Source of the DNA: Lentibacillus sp. JNUCC-1
Lineage (GTDB): Bacteria > Bacillota > Bacilli > Bacillales > Amphibacillaceae
DNA length: 64,000 bases
Direction of reading: 5' to 3'
Assembly (NCBI RefSeq): GCF_009741735.1
Contig: NZ_WHOH01000001.1
Coordinates: 62,001-126,000, forward strand
The translations under genes were made by a program, and so were the position numbers. Position 1 is the first letter of the stretch. Every line of letters begins with the position of its first letter. Below the pieces are notes generated by a model. The model searched no databases, was not told the DNA's origin, and saw only the letters and a list, made by a program, of their open reading frames with translations. Shown here in pieces: positions 36,304 through 46,189 of the stretch.

Positions 36304-37725
36304 TTAAAACAATACTACAGCGGCGATTGTAGCAGTAATGAGACCGATTACCACCGGCAGAAAATTTTTCCTGACAAGATCCATGACTGATACACCACAA
36401 AACCCAGCAATAGCAATTAACGATGACCATGCGACAATGGTACCGCCGCCAGTCCAAACTGACCCCATTTGTCCAATAGCTGCAAGAGTTTCTATATCCA
36501 TGCCGCCGCTCTCAAGAGAAGCAGAGAGAGCGCCAGTTAAAGGCAGCCCGGAAAAGCCTGAACCGTCAAGCCCTGTAATCATTCCAATGATCAAAATGCT
36601 AAATGCAGCGAGAAATGCATTCTGTGGCAAGAAATCTTGTGTGGATTGCACAAGGTCAAACAAAAACGCTGGTGCATCATTTTCGATTCCCAAAATATCT
36701 CCTGAGAAGTCTGAACTTCCAAGAAAGAAAAACCCTGCAATTGGTATAACGGGACCCATTGCTTTAAAAGCAAAAACAAAACCATTAGTGATGTGTGTTG
36801 TAATATAATCAAGTGCATGTTGTTTACCGAATACAGTTGTAGCCATCAAAAGAAGGACAACAGCAACGCCGCCAACAAACGCAGCCCCATCTCCCCCTTC
36901 TAATCCACCCATGCGTCCAGAAGTTAGTTTTGTGGACATCATATAAACAACTACTATAAGGAGCGCGAGTGGCACAATAAACGCAAACGCTTTGCTCCAG
37001 AAGTCCCTGTGCTTCGTTCGCGTTGTATGGGTTTCAGAATCCGCCGCCTGCAAGTTTTCGATTTCCTGATCATTGAGCGGATCTCCCGATTGCCGCATAT
37101 GTTTTCGGTGCAACATATATGCTAAACTGATGGCAACGCCCCCGACAATAAGAGACATCATGAGCGCCTGATCTGCTACTTGTGAGGTTTCAACGCCTGC
37201 TGAACTGGCAGAAATCCCAGGAGCCACTTGCATAATGTAGTCAGACGACAAAGCCATTCCCTGACCAGACAATGCAACAACTACTGCCGCTGTCATAATC
37301 GGCAAGCCCGCCCTGACCGCGGCCGGAACAAGCAAAGCACAAATGAGTGGTACAGCTGGTGTCGGCCAGAAAAATAATGAAATCACATAGGTAACTCCTG
37401 CAAGAATGAAGTAAGATACATGCGCATTGACCATAAATCTTTCAATAGGCTGAATCATTCGTTTATCTGCCCCTAAATCCCGCATCGCATGCAGCAATGC
37501 TAGCATAAACGTAATGATCAAAAATATATTAAACAATTCTTTTGCAGCTACAAGGTTGGCGTTAAAAATCGCTGTTAACCCGTCAACCATATTTCCTTTG
37601 GATACCCAAGCAATAATAAATGTGCCAAGCAGCGTTGGAAAGACCACGCCTTTACGCCATATCATTGTTAAAATTATGGCAAGTGTAAACAAACCATACA
37701 ACCAATGGGATAAGGTTAATTCCAC
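36304..37725 (-). CDS. Ion-transporter-superfamily permease, substrate unknown
   Basis: A 473-residue membrane protein with about 12 hydrophobic helices. Two Gly/Ser/Pro-rich hairpin segments (FFWPTPAVPLICALLVPAAV, GLDGSGFSGLPLTGALSASL) and internal similarity between halves are typical of the IT superfamily (GntP/DcuC/CitM-like organic acid carriers). I cannot name the substrate. The start is GTG at 37725 after GGGAGCGGTGAAAG. It lies upstream of fdh on the same strand, but with its own terminator; a role in formate or dicarboxylate uptake would be guesswork. Confidence 0.7.
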   Translation of the reverse strand: MELTLSHWLYGLFTLAIILTMIWRKGVVFPTLLGTFIIAWVSKGNMVDGLTAIFNANLVAAKELFNIFLIITFMLALLHAMRDLGADKRMIQPIERFMVNAHVSYFILAGVTYVISLFFWPTPAVPLICALLVPAAVRAGLPIMTAAVVVALSGQGMALSSDYIMQVAPGISASSAGVETSQVADQALMMSLIVGGVAISLAYMLHRKHMRQSGDPLNDQEIENLQAADSETHTTRTKHRDFWSKAFAFIVPLALLIVVVYMMSTKLTSGRMGGLEGGDGAAFVGGVAVVLLLMATTVFGKQHALDYITTHITNGFVFAFKAMGPVIPIAGFFFLGSSDFSGDILGIENDAPAFLFDLVQSTQDFLPQNAFLAAFSILIIGMITGLDGSGFSGLPLTGALSASLESGGMDIETLAAIGQMGSVWTGGGTIVAWSSLIAIAGFCGVSVMDLVRKNFLPVVIGLITATIAAVVLF

Positions 37726-37843
37726 CTTTCACCGCTCCCTTTCTGTGCAAGTATGTTAACAGCCTATGCAAACAAAGAAAAAGCGGTGCAATAAAAAAGC
37801 AGCCTGGATTCTGCCAGACTGCCCGTGTGTGAGCGGATTTTGG

Positions 37844-38416
37844 TTATGCTGCCTTCAACAGCGTTTTAGGCTGTGTTCTGAATAAGAAATACACGACCAA
37901 AACTGATAAGATCGCAGTTGGAACCATGTATGAGACATTATACAAGAAAGAATACAACCATGCAGATTGTGATTCGATTGCCGAACCGAAAAAGATAACG
38001 CCAGCAAAATAATGCGCTAAAAAACGAAGGGCGCTTCCAAGAGCAACACCTAAAGTGATTGCAGTCAAGTATCCTTTCTGGTTACCGGATTTCACTGCCT
38101 CCTTGACCTTGCCGGCAAAGAGACCGGCAAAACCAATCACCGTAAATGCTAAACCGTATTCTATAAGTGCTTGGGCCCAGTGAACGATAAATGCCTGACC
38201 AACCGCCACCTGAAGCACTCCCCAAAGAAAACCCGACAGCAATCCGCCTTTAATGCCCCAGCGGAAAGCAGCAATAAATACAGGTACCATAGCCAGAGAA
38301 ACAGATCCTCCCATTGCCCATACTTTGAAATTAAGAAAAGGTATGACATCAAGCGCCAACGCCAATGCTGTCAGCATAGAAATTTCAATCAAAAATAATA
38401 TACGTGTCGATTGCAA
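37844..38416 (-). CDS. thiT: Thiamine transporter ThiT (ECF S-component)
   Basis: A 190-residue protein with six membrane helices. It is the thiamine-binding S-component that docks on the shared ECF module. Trp residues of the binding pocket are present (KVWAMGGSVSLAMVP, VHWAQALIEYGLAFTVIG). Length and sequence match the YuaJ/ThiT family. The start is TTG at 38416 following GGGGAGGAAATGT. A TPP riboswitch and terminator lie directly upstream (38464-38626), so it should be turned off by thiamine pyrophosphate. The ECF module itself is not in the window. Confidence 0.93.
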   Translation of the reverse strand: MQSTRILFLIEISMLTALALALDVIPFLNFKVWAMGGSVSLAMVPVFIAAFRWGIKGGLLSGFLWGVLQVAVGQAFIVHWAQALIEYGLAFTVIGFAGLFAGKVKEAVKSGNQKGYLTAITLGVALGSALRFLAHYFAGVIFFGSAIESQSAWLYSFLYNVSYMVPTAILSVLVVYFLFRTQPKTLLKAA

Positions 38417-38463
38417 AACATTTCCTCCCCTAATAATAGCTCTATTCTAAAATATCAGAGCAC

Positions 38464-38518
38464 AAAAAAAGCAGTGCCAAGGGGAAGCTTCTTGATGAGT
38501 TTCCGCCCACACTGCTTT
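38464..38518 (-). terminator. Riboswitch-controlled terminator
   Basis: Minus-strand stem AAAGCAGTG / CACTGCTTT followed by seven T, placed between the TPP aptamer and thiT. It is the expression platform. Confidence 0.85.
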
Positions 38519-38532
38519 AAAGTCCATCAAAA

Positions 38533-38626
38533 AAGCCGCCATCCCTACGCTAGTACTAACTAACAGGTTCTAAGGGTCTGAACATATTGTGTCCACTCTC
38601 AGCCATACGGCTCCCCCTGAAGGCTT
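38533..38626 (-). promoter_or_regulatory. TPP riboswitch (THI element)
   Basis: The minus strand has the conserved aptamer parts: GGGGGAGCC, CTGAGAGTGG, AGACCCTTAGAACCTGTTAG and AGCGTAGGGA. The closing stem P1 is AAGCC/GGCTT. With the downstream terminator it controls thiT by attenuation. All main TPP-contacting bases are present. Confidence 0.93.
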
Positions 38627-38699
38627 AACTATTCGCTTTTTTTGTTAATTTCAGTATAACATATCCTCTTTAGGCAAACAACTTACTGGCAAGTTCTGT

Positions 38700-40478
38700 T
38701 TATAAAGCGAGAAACTCCTCTACATCTGCGACACACAACTTGATCGCATTCTCCCAGAAATCCGGTTTTGTTAAATCCACATTAAGATGTTTCATCGCTA
38801 ACTCTTCCACAGTCATGCGGCCCGTATCTCTAAGAAGTGCTATATAATCTTCTTCAAAACTGCCTCCCTTATTTTTTGCATGTGCATACAGACCCAAGCT
38901 GAATAAATAGCCGAATGTATAAGGGAAATTATAGAATGGCACACCTGTTATATGAAAATGCAGCTTGGAAGCCCAGAAGTTTTGATCATAATCTGTGATG
39001 GCCTCACAATACGCTTCTTTCTGTGCTTCGATCATTAGTTCATTTAACCTGTAAACAGAGACCATACCTCGCTTTCTTTCTTCGTAGAATCGTGTTTCAA
39101 ACAAAAACCTTGCATGTATGTTCATAAAGAACGCGACACTGCGCTGGATCTTATCTTCGAGCAAAGTTTTCTTTTCTTCTGGTGTCTCAGCACTGTTGAC
39201 AGATGCATCAGCCACAATCATTTCAGCAAACGTAGAAGCTGTCTCAGCCACATTCATAGCATAGCGCTGATTTAAACCGTGTATATCATTCATGACATGC
39301 TGATGGTAGGCATGCCCAAGTTCATGTGCAAGCGTTGCAATATTTGATGCTGTACCAGAGTACGTCATGAAAATACGTGTTTGTTCACTATCAGGAAAGC
39401 TCGTGCAAAAGCCTCCAGGACGCTTTCCTGCCCGATCTTCAGCCTCAATCCACCGTTTTTCAAAAGCCATTCGAGCAAAATCCGCCATTTTGGGACTGAA
39501 ATTCCGGAAGTGGTTAACGATAAAGTCTGCCCCTTCAGAATAAGAATACGTTTTTTCTGATTTGGAAATCGGGGCTCCAATATCATACATACTTAACTCT
39601 TTTTGGCCCAATAACGCTGCTTTTCTTTTAAGAAAATCCACAAATGGCTGTTTGTGATCTGTGATTGCCTGCCACATGGCATCAAGCGTTTCTTGCTTCA
39701 TACGATTGATTTCAAGCGGTTCCTTTAATACATTATCCCAACCGCGATGTTTATACTTCTGGAGCCGGAACCCGGCAAGGTGATTAAGGGTTTGTCCGAA
39801 TAAATCAGCATGACCTGACCATGCTTCATTCAATTGTTCAGCAGCATGTTTCCGCATTGAACGGTCCGGATGACTTAATTTATTGGACGCCTGACCTACA
39901 GAATAGGATTCTTTTTTTCCGTCTTCTTCGAGCTCTACAGACATTGTTCCAACAATTGCATCATACATCTGTCCCCACCCATTATAACCGTCAACAGACA
40001 AATCATTGATCAACATTTCTTGAGCAGCAGGTAATTGCTCTTTTGCCTTTGAGCGATTTTCATTCAGCACAAAGCTCAGAGGTTTTAGATCCGGGTGTTC
40101 AAGCATCTTTTCCCAGTCTGTCCCAGGAATTTTAACCATTTTTTGGTCAAGTGATGTTGTTATCGTACCTAGTCGAGCGCTGAGATCACTCCGCTTACCA
40201 ACAAGAATGGTCGCCTTTTTATCGGTTACATCCTGAGCGCTCAAACAACTGATAAATGCAGAAGCTTCACGCAGTTGTTTCGTCGTTTTTTCAAGATGGG
40301 CAATCGTTTCTGCCAGCTGAACACTGCTGGCAGAAACCGGGTCAAATGAGTCCACATAACCTTTAAGTTTATCAATATTGGATTCCAATTTAGTGAGATA
40401 TGTACGGAGTTCTTCTGAATCACTTCCTCCAGAAAACACAGTATCCAAATCCCATGTTGGCTGATAAGTTTCAGTCAT
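38700..40478 (-). CDS. pepF: Oligoendopeptidase F (M3 family)
   Basis: A 592-residue cytosolic zinc metallopeptidase that cuts peptides of about 7-17 residues. The zinc motif HELGHAYHQH lies near residue 388, with the third ligand Glu in ETASTFAEMIV. The N-terminal PF-like domain and length are normal. The gene is single, with GGAGGAATTC before the ATG, and ends 70 bases before the TPP riboswitch. Confidence 0.94.
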   Translation of the reverse strand: MTETYQPTWDLDTVFSGGSDSEELRTYLTKLESNIDKLKGYVDSFDPVSASSVQLAETIAHLEKTTKQLREASAFISCLSAQDVTDKKATILVGKRSDLSARLGTITTSLDQKMVKIPGTDWEKMLEHPDLKPLSFVLNENRSKAKEQLPAAQEMLINDLSVDGYNGWGQMYDAIVGTMSVELEEDGKKESYSVGQASNKLSHPDRSMRKHAAEQLNEAWSGHADLFGQTLNHLAGFRLQKYKHRGWDNVLKEPLEINRMKQETLDAMWQAITDHKQPFVDFLKRKAALLGQKELSMYDIGAPISKSEKTYSYSEGADFIVNHFRNFSPKMADFARMAFEKRWIEAEDRAGKRPGGFCTSFPDSEQTRIFMTYSGTASNIATLAHELGHAYHQHVMNDIHGLNQRYAMNVAETASTFAEMIVADASVNSAETPEEKKTLLEDKIQRSVAFFMNIHARFLFETRFYEERKRGMVSVYRLNELMIEAQKEAYCEAITDYDQNFWASKLHFHITGVPFYNFPYTFGYLFSLGLYAHAKNKGGSFEEDYIALLRDTGRMTVEELAMKHLNVDLTKPDFWENAIKLCVADVEEFLAL

Positions 40479-40654
40479 TAAATGAATTCCTCCTCTTTTA
40501 AATTAACTTACTTTTTCAGTATAACGGGACTTTTTATTTTTTTCATTTCATATGACTCGACGACATATGTTATATCGGTTTGAACATTACTCATAAGAGG
40601 TACATATATATATAGAAGTGTCTTTTACACATATAATTAAAAGGAGGATATACA

Positions 40655-42598
40655 TTGGCTTTTAATGTTACGGAAAAGTTAATACATTCCCATCTTGTGT
40701 CTGGGGAAATGAAAAAAGGAGAGGAAATCGGTTTAAAGATCGATCAAACCTTAACACAAGATGCGACAGGAACTATGGTCATGCTTGAATTAGAAGCGAT
40801 GGGTCTTGACTATGCAAAAACAGAGGCCTCTGCACAGTATGTCGACCATAATTTAATTCAGGTTGACAACAAGAATCCTGACGATCACTTATTTCTAGAA
40901 AGTGCGTCAAAACGCTTCGGGCTTTATTACAGTCGTCCCGGTAACGGTGTAAGCCATCCTGTCCACATGCAACGTCTCGCACGACCCGGTAAAACCCTGC
41001 TTGGCTCGGACAGTCATACATGTGCAAATGGTGCCATGGGCATGCTTGCTATGGGAGCAGGCGGCATTGACGTTGCACTTGCCATCACTGGAGAACCGAT
41101 TTATATCAAAATGCCGGAAATCATGGGTGTCAAGCTTACTGGGAAACTGCCTGACTGGGTCAGTGCTAAAGACGTAGCACTGGAAATGCTTAGACGATAT
41201 GATGTCAAAGGTGGCGTCGGGAAGATTATTGAATATTACGGACCGGGCGTTAAAGAACTTTCTGCCATGGACCGTCATGTGATCGCAAACAAGGGTGCAG
41301 AGCTCGGTGCGACGACTACGGTATTTCCTTCAGATGAGGAAATCAAGCGTTTTATGGCGACGCAGGACCGTGAAGAGGAATGGGAGGAATTGGTTGCAGA
41401 TGAAGACGCTTCGTATGATCTCCATGACGAGATCAACTTGTCTGAATTGGTTCCTTTAATTGCAAAGCCTTCTAGTCCTGGCAATGTCGTTCCTGTCAGC
41501 GAAATCGCCGGAACTCCTATCTATCAATCATACATCGGCTCCTCAGCAAACCCGGGCTTCAGGGACTTTGCAATTGCAGCTGAAATTGTGAAAGGCAACA
41601 AAATTGCTGATACATTGTCTTTTGACATAAACCCGACCTCAAGACAAATGCTGACCAGCTTGGTGAAAGAGTTTCATATTGCAAGTTTGCTGCAATCAGG
41701 GGCACGGCTGCATCAGGCAGGGTGTAACGGGTGTATTGGCATGGGGCAGGCACCTGCAACTGGGAAAAACAGTCTGAGAACAACGCCCAGAAACTTTCCG
41801 GGGCGCTCCGGAACAGTTGAAGACAGTGTGTATTTGTCGAGCCCTGAAACAGCAGCTGTTTCAGCGTTAAAAGGAGAAATCACTGATCCGCGCACATTTG
41901 ATAAGCCATACCCGAAAGTCAATGTCCCGAATGAAAAATATGTGGATGACCATTTATTTGAACCGCCTTTGCCAGTTGAAGAAGCAAAGAATGTAGAAAT
42001 CGTAAAAGGCCCTAATATCGTTTCTATACCAGAAATGAATGAACTCCCTGATGAGCTGGAAATTCCTGTCCTGTTGAAAGTAGGAGACAATATATCTACA
42101 GATGAAATTTTGGCTGGCGGAGCGCGTGTCCTTCCATATCGGAGTAATTTACCCGAAATTGCCAAATTCACTTATGAAGCTGTAGATCCTTCATACGTTA
42201 AGAAAGCGATGCAAACAAAAGATAGCGGCGGGCACGCTATCGTAGGCGGATATAATTATGGCCAGGGATCCAGTCGTGAGCATGCTGCACTGGCCCCACG
42301 CTATTTAGGGCTTCAAGTTGTTATTGCGAAAGACTATGCCAGAATCCATTGGCAAAATCTCGTCAACTTTGGGATTCTCCCCTTAACGTTTGTAAACGAA
42401 GAAGATTATGAAAAACTCGAAACCGGAGATACACTGCATTTAGCAGACATACGAAAAACAATACAAAAACAAAATAAATTGACAGCCTTGCTTAAAGGAA
42501 AAGAAGGCACCATTGAGCTTGAGCACAGCTTATCAGAAAGACAAATCGACACAATCCTGCACGGCGGTCTGATCAATTGGATTAAAGCAAAAATATAA
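40655..42598 (+). CDS. Aconitate hydratase, Aquifex-type
   Basis: A 647-residue aconitase-family dehydratase, smaller than the main CitB/AcnA of bacilli (about 900). It has GSDSHTCANGAMGML, the cluster Cys in HQAGCNGCIGMGQAP, the swivel-domain GGYNYGQGSSREHAA, and NFGILPL. This length and layout match the Aquifex-type aconitase family, close to homoaconitase/isopropylmalate isomerase large plus small subunits fused. Substrate may be aconitate or a related hydroxy-acid. TTG start after AAGGAGGATATACA. Single gene with strong terminator. Confidence 0.88.
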   Translation: MAFNVTEKLIHSHLVSGEMKKGEEIGLKIDQTLTQDATGTMVMLELEAMGLDYAKTEASAQYVDHNLIQVDNKNPDDHLFLESASKRFGLYYSRPGNGVSHPVHMQRLARPGKTLLGSDSHTCANGAMGMLAMGAGGIDVALAITGEPIYIKMPEIMGVKLTGKLPDWVSAKDVALEMLRRYDVKGGVGKIIEYYGPGVKELSAMDRHVIANKGAELGATTTVFPSDEEIKRFMATQDREEEWEELVADEDASYDLHDEINLSELVPLIAKPSSPGNVVPVSEIAGTPIYQSYIGSSANPGFRDFAIAAEIVKGNKIADTLSFDINPTSRQMLTSLVKEFHIASLLQSGARLHQAGCNGCIGMGQAPATGKNSLRTTPRNFPGRSGTVEDSVYLSSPETAAVSALKGEITDPRTFDKPYPKVNVPNEKYVDDHLFEPPLPVEEAKNVEIVKGPNIVSIPEMNELPDELEIPVLLKVGDNISTDEILAGGARVLPYRSNLPEIAKFTYEAVDPSYVKKAMQTKDSGGHAIVGGYNYGQGSSREHAALAPRYLGLQVVIAKDYARIHWQNLVNFGILPLTFVNEEDYEKLETGDTLHLADIRKTIQKQNKLTALLKGKEGTIELEHSLSERQIDTILHGGLINWIKAKI

Positions 42599-42599
42599 A

Positions 42600-42636
42600 A
42601 AATAAATAGGGGCGCAGCGCCCCTATTTATTTTTTA
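42600..42636. terminator. Bidirectional terminator
   Basis: Perfect stem AAATAGGGGCGCAGCGCCCCTATTT between convergent aconitase and VanW-family genes. Confidence 0.92.
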
Positions 42637-43483
42637 TATTTTCTGATGACATGATCCGAATATACAAATTACCTTGATGAGCTTCTGCCAAAATCAATAT
42701 GGGCTGGCTATATTTGTTCTTAAATACGAAATCCGGCCCCCACCAACTCACTGCTGCATCCCTTCCAGAAGGCACATAAGGCACTTGCCTGCTATGAGAG
42801 TACCGTTCCACAATTTGTACTCCCCTTAGGTCTACTGCATTAAATAAAGTTGATGAGACTTGACAAATCCCACCGCCAATACCTTCTGTTAATTCCCCTT
42901 TTACAATAACAGGGGCTCGCTTATACCCTTTCTCTTCAGTTCGCTCTCCGACAATGCGATTAAAAGAGAATGTTTCTCCAGGAAAAACAACATAATTGTT
43001 GATCGCTTGGGCCGCAAGCTCAATATTATGGCTGCGCTCAGTATGGCTTTGTTCGAAATGGGTGCGATATTCACCAAGTTGTATGGTTCGGATTTGATTC
43101 AAGAGTTCACTATCTACACGAGGGTAAATCCTTTCTGTCGGGATCTCGAATGATGATGCGTCTTTTTGCAGCAAGTGGCTCATCAGCATTTGTCGGAAGT
43201 TGAGCTCATGAACTTGTATCCCTGGAATTTCTGATGAAATTTCATCATCTGATGTAATTCTGGCGTTCTTAGGCGAGGTATATATACGCTTCTGTATCTT
43301 CTTATAAAGCGCATACATACGCTTCTGATCAAAAATCAAACCGCCTGAACCTTCTAGGAAGAAATAGTCCCGATGTATTGTCTCAACTGGTTCATCTTCG
43401 TATATAAGATCTATTTCTTCTGCTGCAACAGACATCGCAGGAAATATCATAATAATGATTATCACAGCTAAACACTGCTTCAT
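42623..43483 (-). CDS. VanW-family secreted protein
   Basis: A 286-residue protein with an N-terminal signal peptide (MKQCLAVIIIIMIFPAMSVA) and a C-terminal VanW domain: FNRIVGERTEEKGYKRAPVI, GGGICQVSSTLFNAV, and ERYSHSRQVPYVP. VanW domains are common in Firmicute envelope proteins and may bind or act on peptidoglycan or polymer; the action is not settled. The middle 110 residues have no clear domain. The start at 43483 fits AAGGGGTTATGTGA; the longer frame to 43504 does not. Similar to B. subtilis YoaR in layout. Confidence 0.85.
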   Translation of the reverse strand: MKQCLAVIIIIMIFPAMSVAAEEIDLIYEDEPVETIHRDYFFLEGSGGLIFDQKRMYALYKKIQKRIYTSPKNARITSDDEISSEIPGIQVHELNFRQMLMSHLLQKDASSFEIPTERIYPRVDSELLNQIRTIQLGEYRTHFEQSHTERSHNIELAAQAINNYVVFPGETFSFNRIVGERTEEKGYKRAPVIVKGELTEGIGGGICQVSSTLFNAVDLRGVQIVERYSHSRQVPYVPSGRDAAVSWWGPDFVFKNKYSQPILILAEAHQGNLYIRIMSSENIKNK

Positions 43484-43578
43484 TTCACATAACCCCTTAA
43501 CCATATTATCTGTTTTTTAGTATGGGGTTATATACATATAACATGCAGAAGCTGTTACATTTTTTCTACTCTCTATTT

Positions 43579-43830
43579 TCACATGATAAACCATAGAAAA
43601 GCCACAACACTTAAAACAATAGCAATGATATAGATCGCTATTTGCAATGGTATATTCGACCTGAGTGATTCTTCTTCGTAGTCAAGGGATCGTTTCAGTT
43701 CTTCTTCAGGGGTATCGCCTTCTTCCTCATATTGTTTCATTTTCTTTTCTTCTTGTTTAAAGGCGTACAATGTACCAACAACAGCAACCGCAAAAAGAAT
43801 AACAAGAAAAATTATTAATCCAGTACTCAT
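43579..43830 (-). CDS. Two-span small membrane protein
   Basis: Unrecognised 83-residue protein. Two membrane helices (about residues 4-22 and 64-82) flank an acidic/basic segment with EEEGDTPEEELKRSLDYEEE, predicted helical. Start ATG after GGGGGTGTCTTG. A small gene with similar placement upstream (43918-44019) has its own terminator in between. Confidence 0.65.
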   Translation of the reverse strand: MSTGLIIFLVILFAVAVVGTLYAFKQEEKKMKQYEEEGDTPEEELKRSLDYEEESLRSNIPLQIAIYIIAIVLSVVAFLWFIM

Positions 43831-43867
43831 CAAGACACCCCCTTTTTAACTGTTTTGTATCTAAAAT

Positions 43868-43908
43868 GACAAAAAGGCTGTCCCGTCCCTATGACGTGAA
43901 CAGCCTGC
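43868..43908 (-). terminator. Terminator after the 33-residue gene
   Basis: Minus-strand stem AGGCTGTTC / GGACAGCCT with T run. Confidence 0.75.
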
Positions 43909-43917
43909 ATATATTCA

Positions 43918-44019
43918 TTATCTAAAGTCTCTGGTGTCCTCAAATTTGCGACTGGCATAAACATAACCTACAACAGACGCAAGTACCATTAAAAATGTAT
44001 ATAACGTTCCCTTTTTCAT
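43918..44019 (-). CDS. 33-residue single-span membrane peptide
   Basis: Tiny ORF beginning MKKGTLYTFLMVLASVVGYV, one membrane helix with a charged tail ending KFEDTRDFR. A strong AGGAGGAATCGACC site and a terminator directly downstream argue that it is real. It sits 50 bases downstream of the NADH dehydrogenase gene on the same strand, so it may be co-transcribed. Function unknown. Confidence 0.6.
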   Translation of the reverse strand: MKKGTLYTFLMVLASVVGYVYASRKFEDTRDFR

Positions 44020-44068
44020 GGTCGATTCCTCCTCATTCCATTTTCAACAATTTAACCGTTTCAAATGA

Positions 44069-45283
44069 TTAGAACGGACGGAACTTGCCTTTTCTCAATA
44101 CAAGTTTCGGTCCGCCGAGCAAGAATAGGTAACGATTATCCACGACTTTCTTCATTGTTGCGGCGGACTTTCCGTATAGCTTCGTTCCGGAAAATACGGT
44201 CCCCATGCCATCTGTTACACCCAATGATGCGACTGTACCTTTATCGTCAAACACAAAAGATTCCAGCGGTTCATTATGGAGCAGAGCACGGAGGTTGGCA
44301 GCACAAGTATCAGCATGCTGCATAGCAGACTGGGCAGTTGGTGGGTATGGCCGACCTTCTTCTTTATTCATAACCCATGCACAGTCACCCAGAATAAAGA
44401 TATTTTCTTCACCTGGTGCGCGGAGATCGCCATCGACAGTAACCTTACCTTTTGTCAATTCAAACCCTGACTCAGTCAGGATAGAGCTGCCTTTCACACC
44501 ACCTGTCCATACAACGGTTCCAGCTTTGACCTTCTCATGATCATCACCGACAACAAAACCATCTTCAGTACATTCCTGAATCTTAGCATTTTCCATAAAT
44601 TCAACACCGCGGCTCTGAAGTGAATCTTTTGCATAGGCCACCAGATCTTTATCAAATCCTGGCATAATCGATGGTGCCGCTTCAACGTTGATGATTCGGA
44701 CCTTACTGCGGTCAACATCATACTTTTTGCAAAGCTCGGGAACTTTTTCCACAAGCTCTCCAACAAACTCAATACCTGTAAAACCGCCCCCGCCGACAAG
44801 GATGGCAAGGCTGTCATCATCTGGGTTTTCCTGAGTGTTATATTTTGCGAACTGATACTCTATGTGACTGTAGATCTCACGGCACGTATCGATATCATTG
44901 ATAAAGAAGGCATGATCTTCCATACCTTTTATGCCAAATGTGTTGGTTTCAAATCCAAGAGAGATGACAAGATAATCATAGCTCAATTCACTGTTTTCCA
45001 ATTCAACCACTTGATCCTCTTTGTTCACCTTAGCAACCGTATCATAAATCAATCTGACACGATTAGGGTTGATCACATCACTGATCATAATGCGGACCTG
45101 GTTAGGATTAATCGTCCCAGCAGCTACCTCATGCAGCCAGGTCGTCTGGTAGTGATAATTATGCTTATTGACAAGTACAATTTCTGCTTCTTCCGGTGCA
45201 AGGTTTTGACACAACCGCTTAGTGGTCATCATGCCTGCATATCCGGCACCGAGAACGACAATCCTTGGTTTTTTAGAATTCAT
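44069..45283 (-). CDS. ndh: Type II NADH dehydrogenase (NDH-2)
   Basis: A 404-residue flavoprotein passing electrons from NADH to quinone at the membrane face without pumping protons. FAD motif GAGYAGMM at residues 12-19; NAD motif GGGGFTGIEFVGEL near residue 160; ILGDCAW binds FAD near residue 300. The C-terminal membrane-contact helix region (PKLVLRKGKFRPF) is present. It is closest in layout to B. subtilis YumB/Ndh. The start at 45283 has AAGGAGCTTGTACGA upstream; the longer frame lacks this. Confidence 0.9.
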   Translation of the reverse strand: MNSKKPRIVVLGAGYAGMMTTKRLCQNLAPEEAEIVLVNKHNYHYQTTWLHEVAAGTINPNQVRIMISDVINPNRVRLIYDTVAKVNKEDQVVELENSELSYDYLVISLGFETNTFGIKGMEDHAFFINDIDTCREIYSHIEYQFAKYNTQENPDDDSLAILVGGGGFTGIEFVGELVEKVPELCKKYDVDRSKVRIINVEAAPSIMPGFDKDLVAYAKDSLQSRGVEFMENAKIQECTEDGFVVGDDHEKVKAGTVVWTGGVKGSSILTESGFELTKGKVTVDGDLRAPGEENIFILGDCAWVMNKEEGRPYPPTAQSAMQHADTCAANLRALLHNEPLESFVFDDKGTVASLGVTDGMGTVFSGTKLYGKSAATMKKVVDNRYLFLLGGPKLVLRKGKFRPF

Positions 45284-45491
45284 TCGTACAAGCTCCTTCC
45301 TTGATAATCTGTTTGCCAGCACATATTTGATGTGCGCCATTCAGATTGACTGCTATTCTTAGTGTTTATATAACCTACATCCTATATCATAGCAAAAAAT
45401 AATCCTCAGGGCTATTAATCCACCATCATATGGTGCAAGTTTAACGCCGTCTTGTTAAAATAGACTTAAAAGTTCTATGGGGGGCGGCATA

Positions 45492-46142
45492 ATGACAATT
45501 TGGCATGTGAATCAAAACGATAAGATAGTGAAACAACTTTCTAAAAAGGACCCTAAATTAGGAGAGCTGATTGGATTAATTGGCAATGTTGATTTCCAAA
45601 CACGGCCTGATCGATTTCGTTCCCTCGTTCGTTCAATTACAGGACAGCTTATATCTGTTGCGGCAGCAGAAGCCATATTCAATCGTTTGGACCGTGCATT
45701 AGATGGGGACATTACCGCAGAATCTGTGAAGCGCCTTCCGGATGAAACAATCCGTGAATGTGGATTTTCAAGAAGTAAATTGCAATATCTTCGGGATCTT
45801 CAAGAAAAAGTCTGTTCCGGTTCGCTGAATTTAAATGAGCTGGATAACTTTGACGATCAGACTGTTATCAAATGTTTAACGGATATTAAGGGGATTGGTG
45901 CTTGGACGGCACATATGTTTTTAATATTCTCGTTAAAAAGACAAAACATACTTGCGATCGGAGACATTGGTCTTCAGCGTGCTGCGAGATGGCTTTACCA
46001 GGTCGAACAGTCCAAAAGAAAGGAAGCACTCCTGGTGGAAGGTGAAAAATGGTCACCCCACTGCACCATTGCATCTATCTATTTATGGGAGGCAGTTCAA
46101 AGAGGATGGCTGTCCTATGATTCAATTGAAGACCTAAAATAA
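45492..46142 (+). CDS. alkA: DNA-3-methyladenine glycosylase II (AlkA type)
   Basis: A 216-residue HhH-GPD glycosylase that removes alkylated bases. The helix-hairpin-helix is LTDIKGIGAWTAHMF (about residues 132-146) and the catalytic Asp lies in LAIGDIGLQRA (about residue 162). It lacks the N-terminal beta domain of E. coli AlkA, as do many Gram-positive members. The ATG at 45492 was chosen because GGGGGGCGGCATA precedes it. Single gene with a bidirectional terminator. Confidence 0.9.
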   Translation: MTIWHVNQNDKIVKQLSKKDPKLGELIGLIGNVDFQTRPDRFRSLVRSITGQLISVAAAEAIFNRLDRALDGDITAESVKRLPDETIRECGFSRSKLQYLRDLQEKVCSGSLNLNELDNFDDQTVIKCLTDIKGIGAWTAHMFLIFSLKRQNILAIGDIGLQRAARWLYQVEQSKRKEALLVEGEKWSPHCTIASIYLWEAVQRGWLSYDSIEDLK

Positions 46143-46171
46143 AGCGTGTGCTTAAAAAGCGCACACGCTTC
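46141..46171. terminator. Bidirectional terminator
   Basis: Stem AAGCGTGTGC / GCACACGCTT between alkA and the SDR gene. Confidence 0.88.
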
Positions 46172-46189
46172 ATTCAGAGCGTCTTAAGT

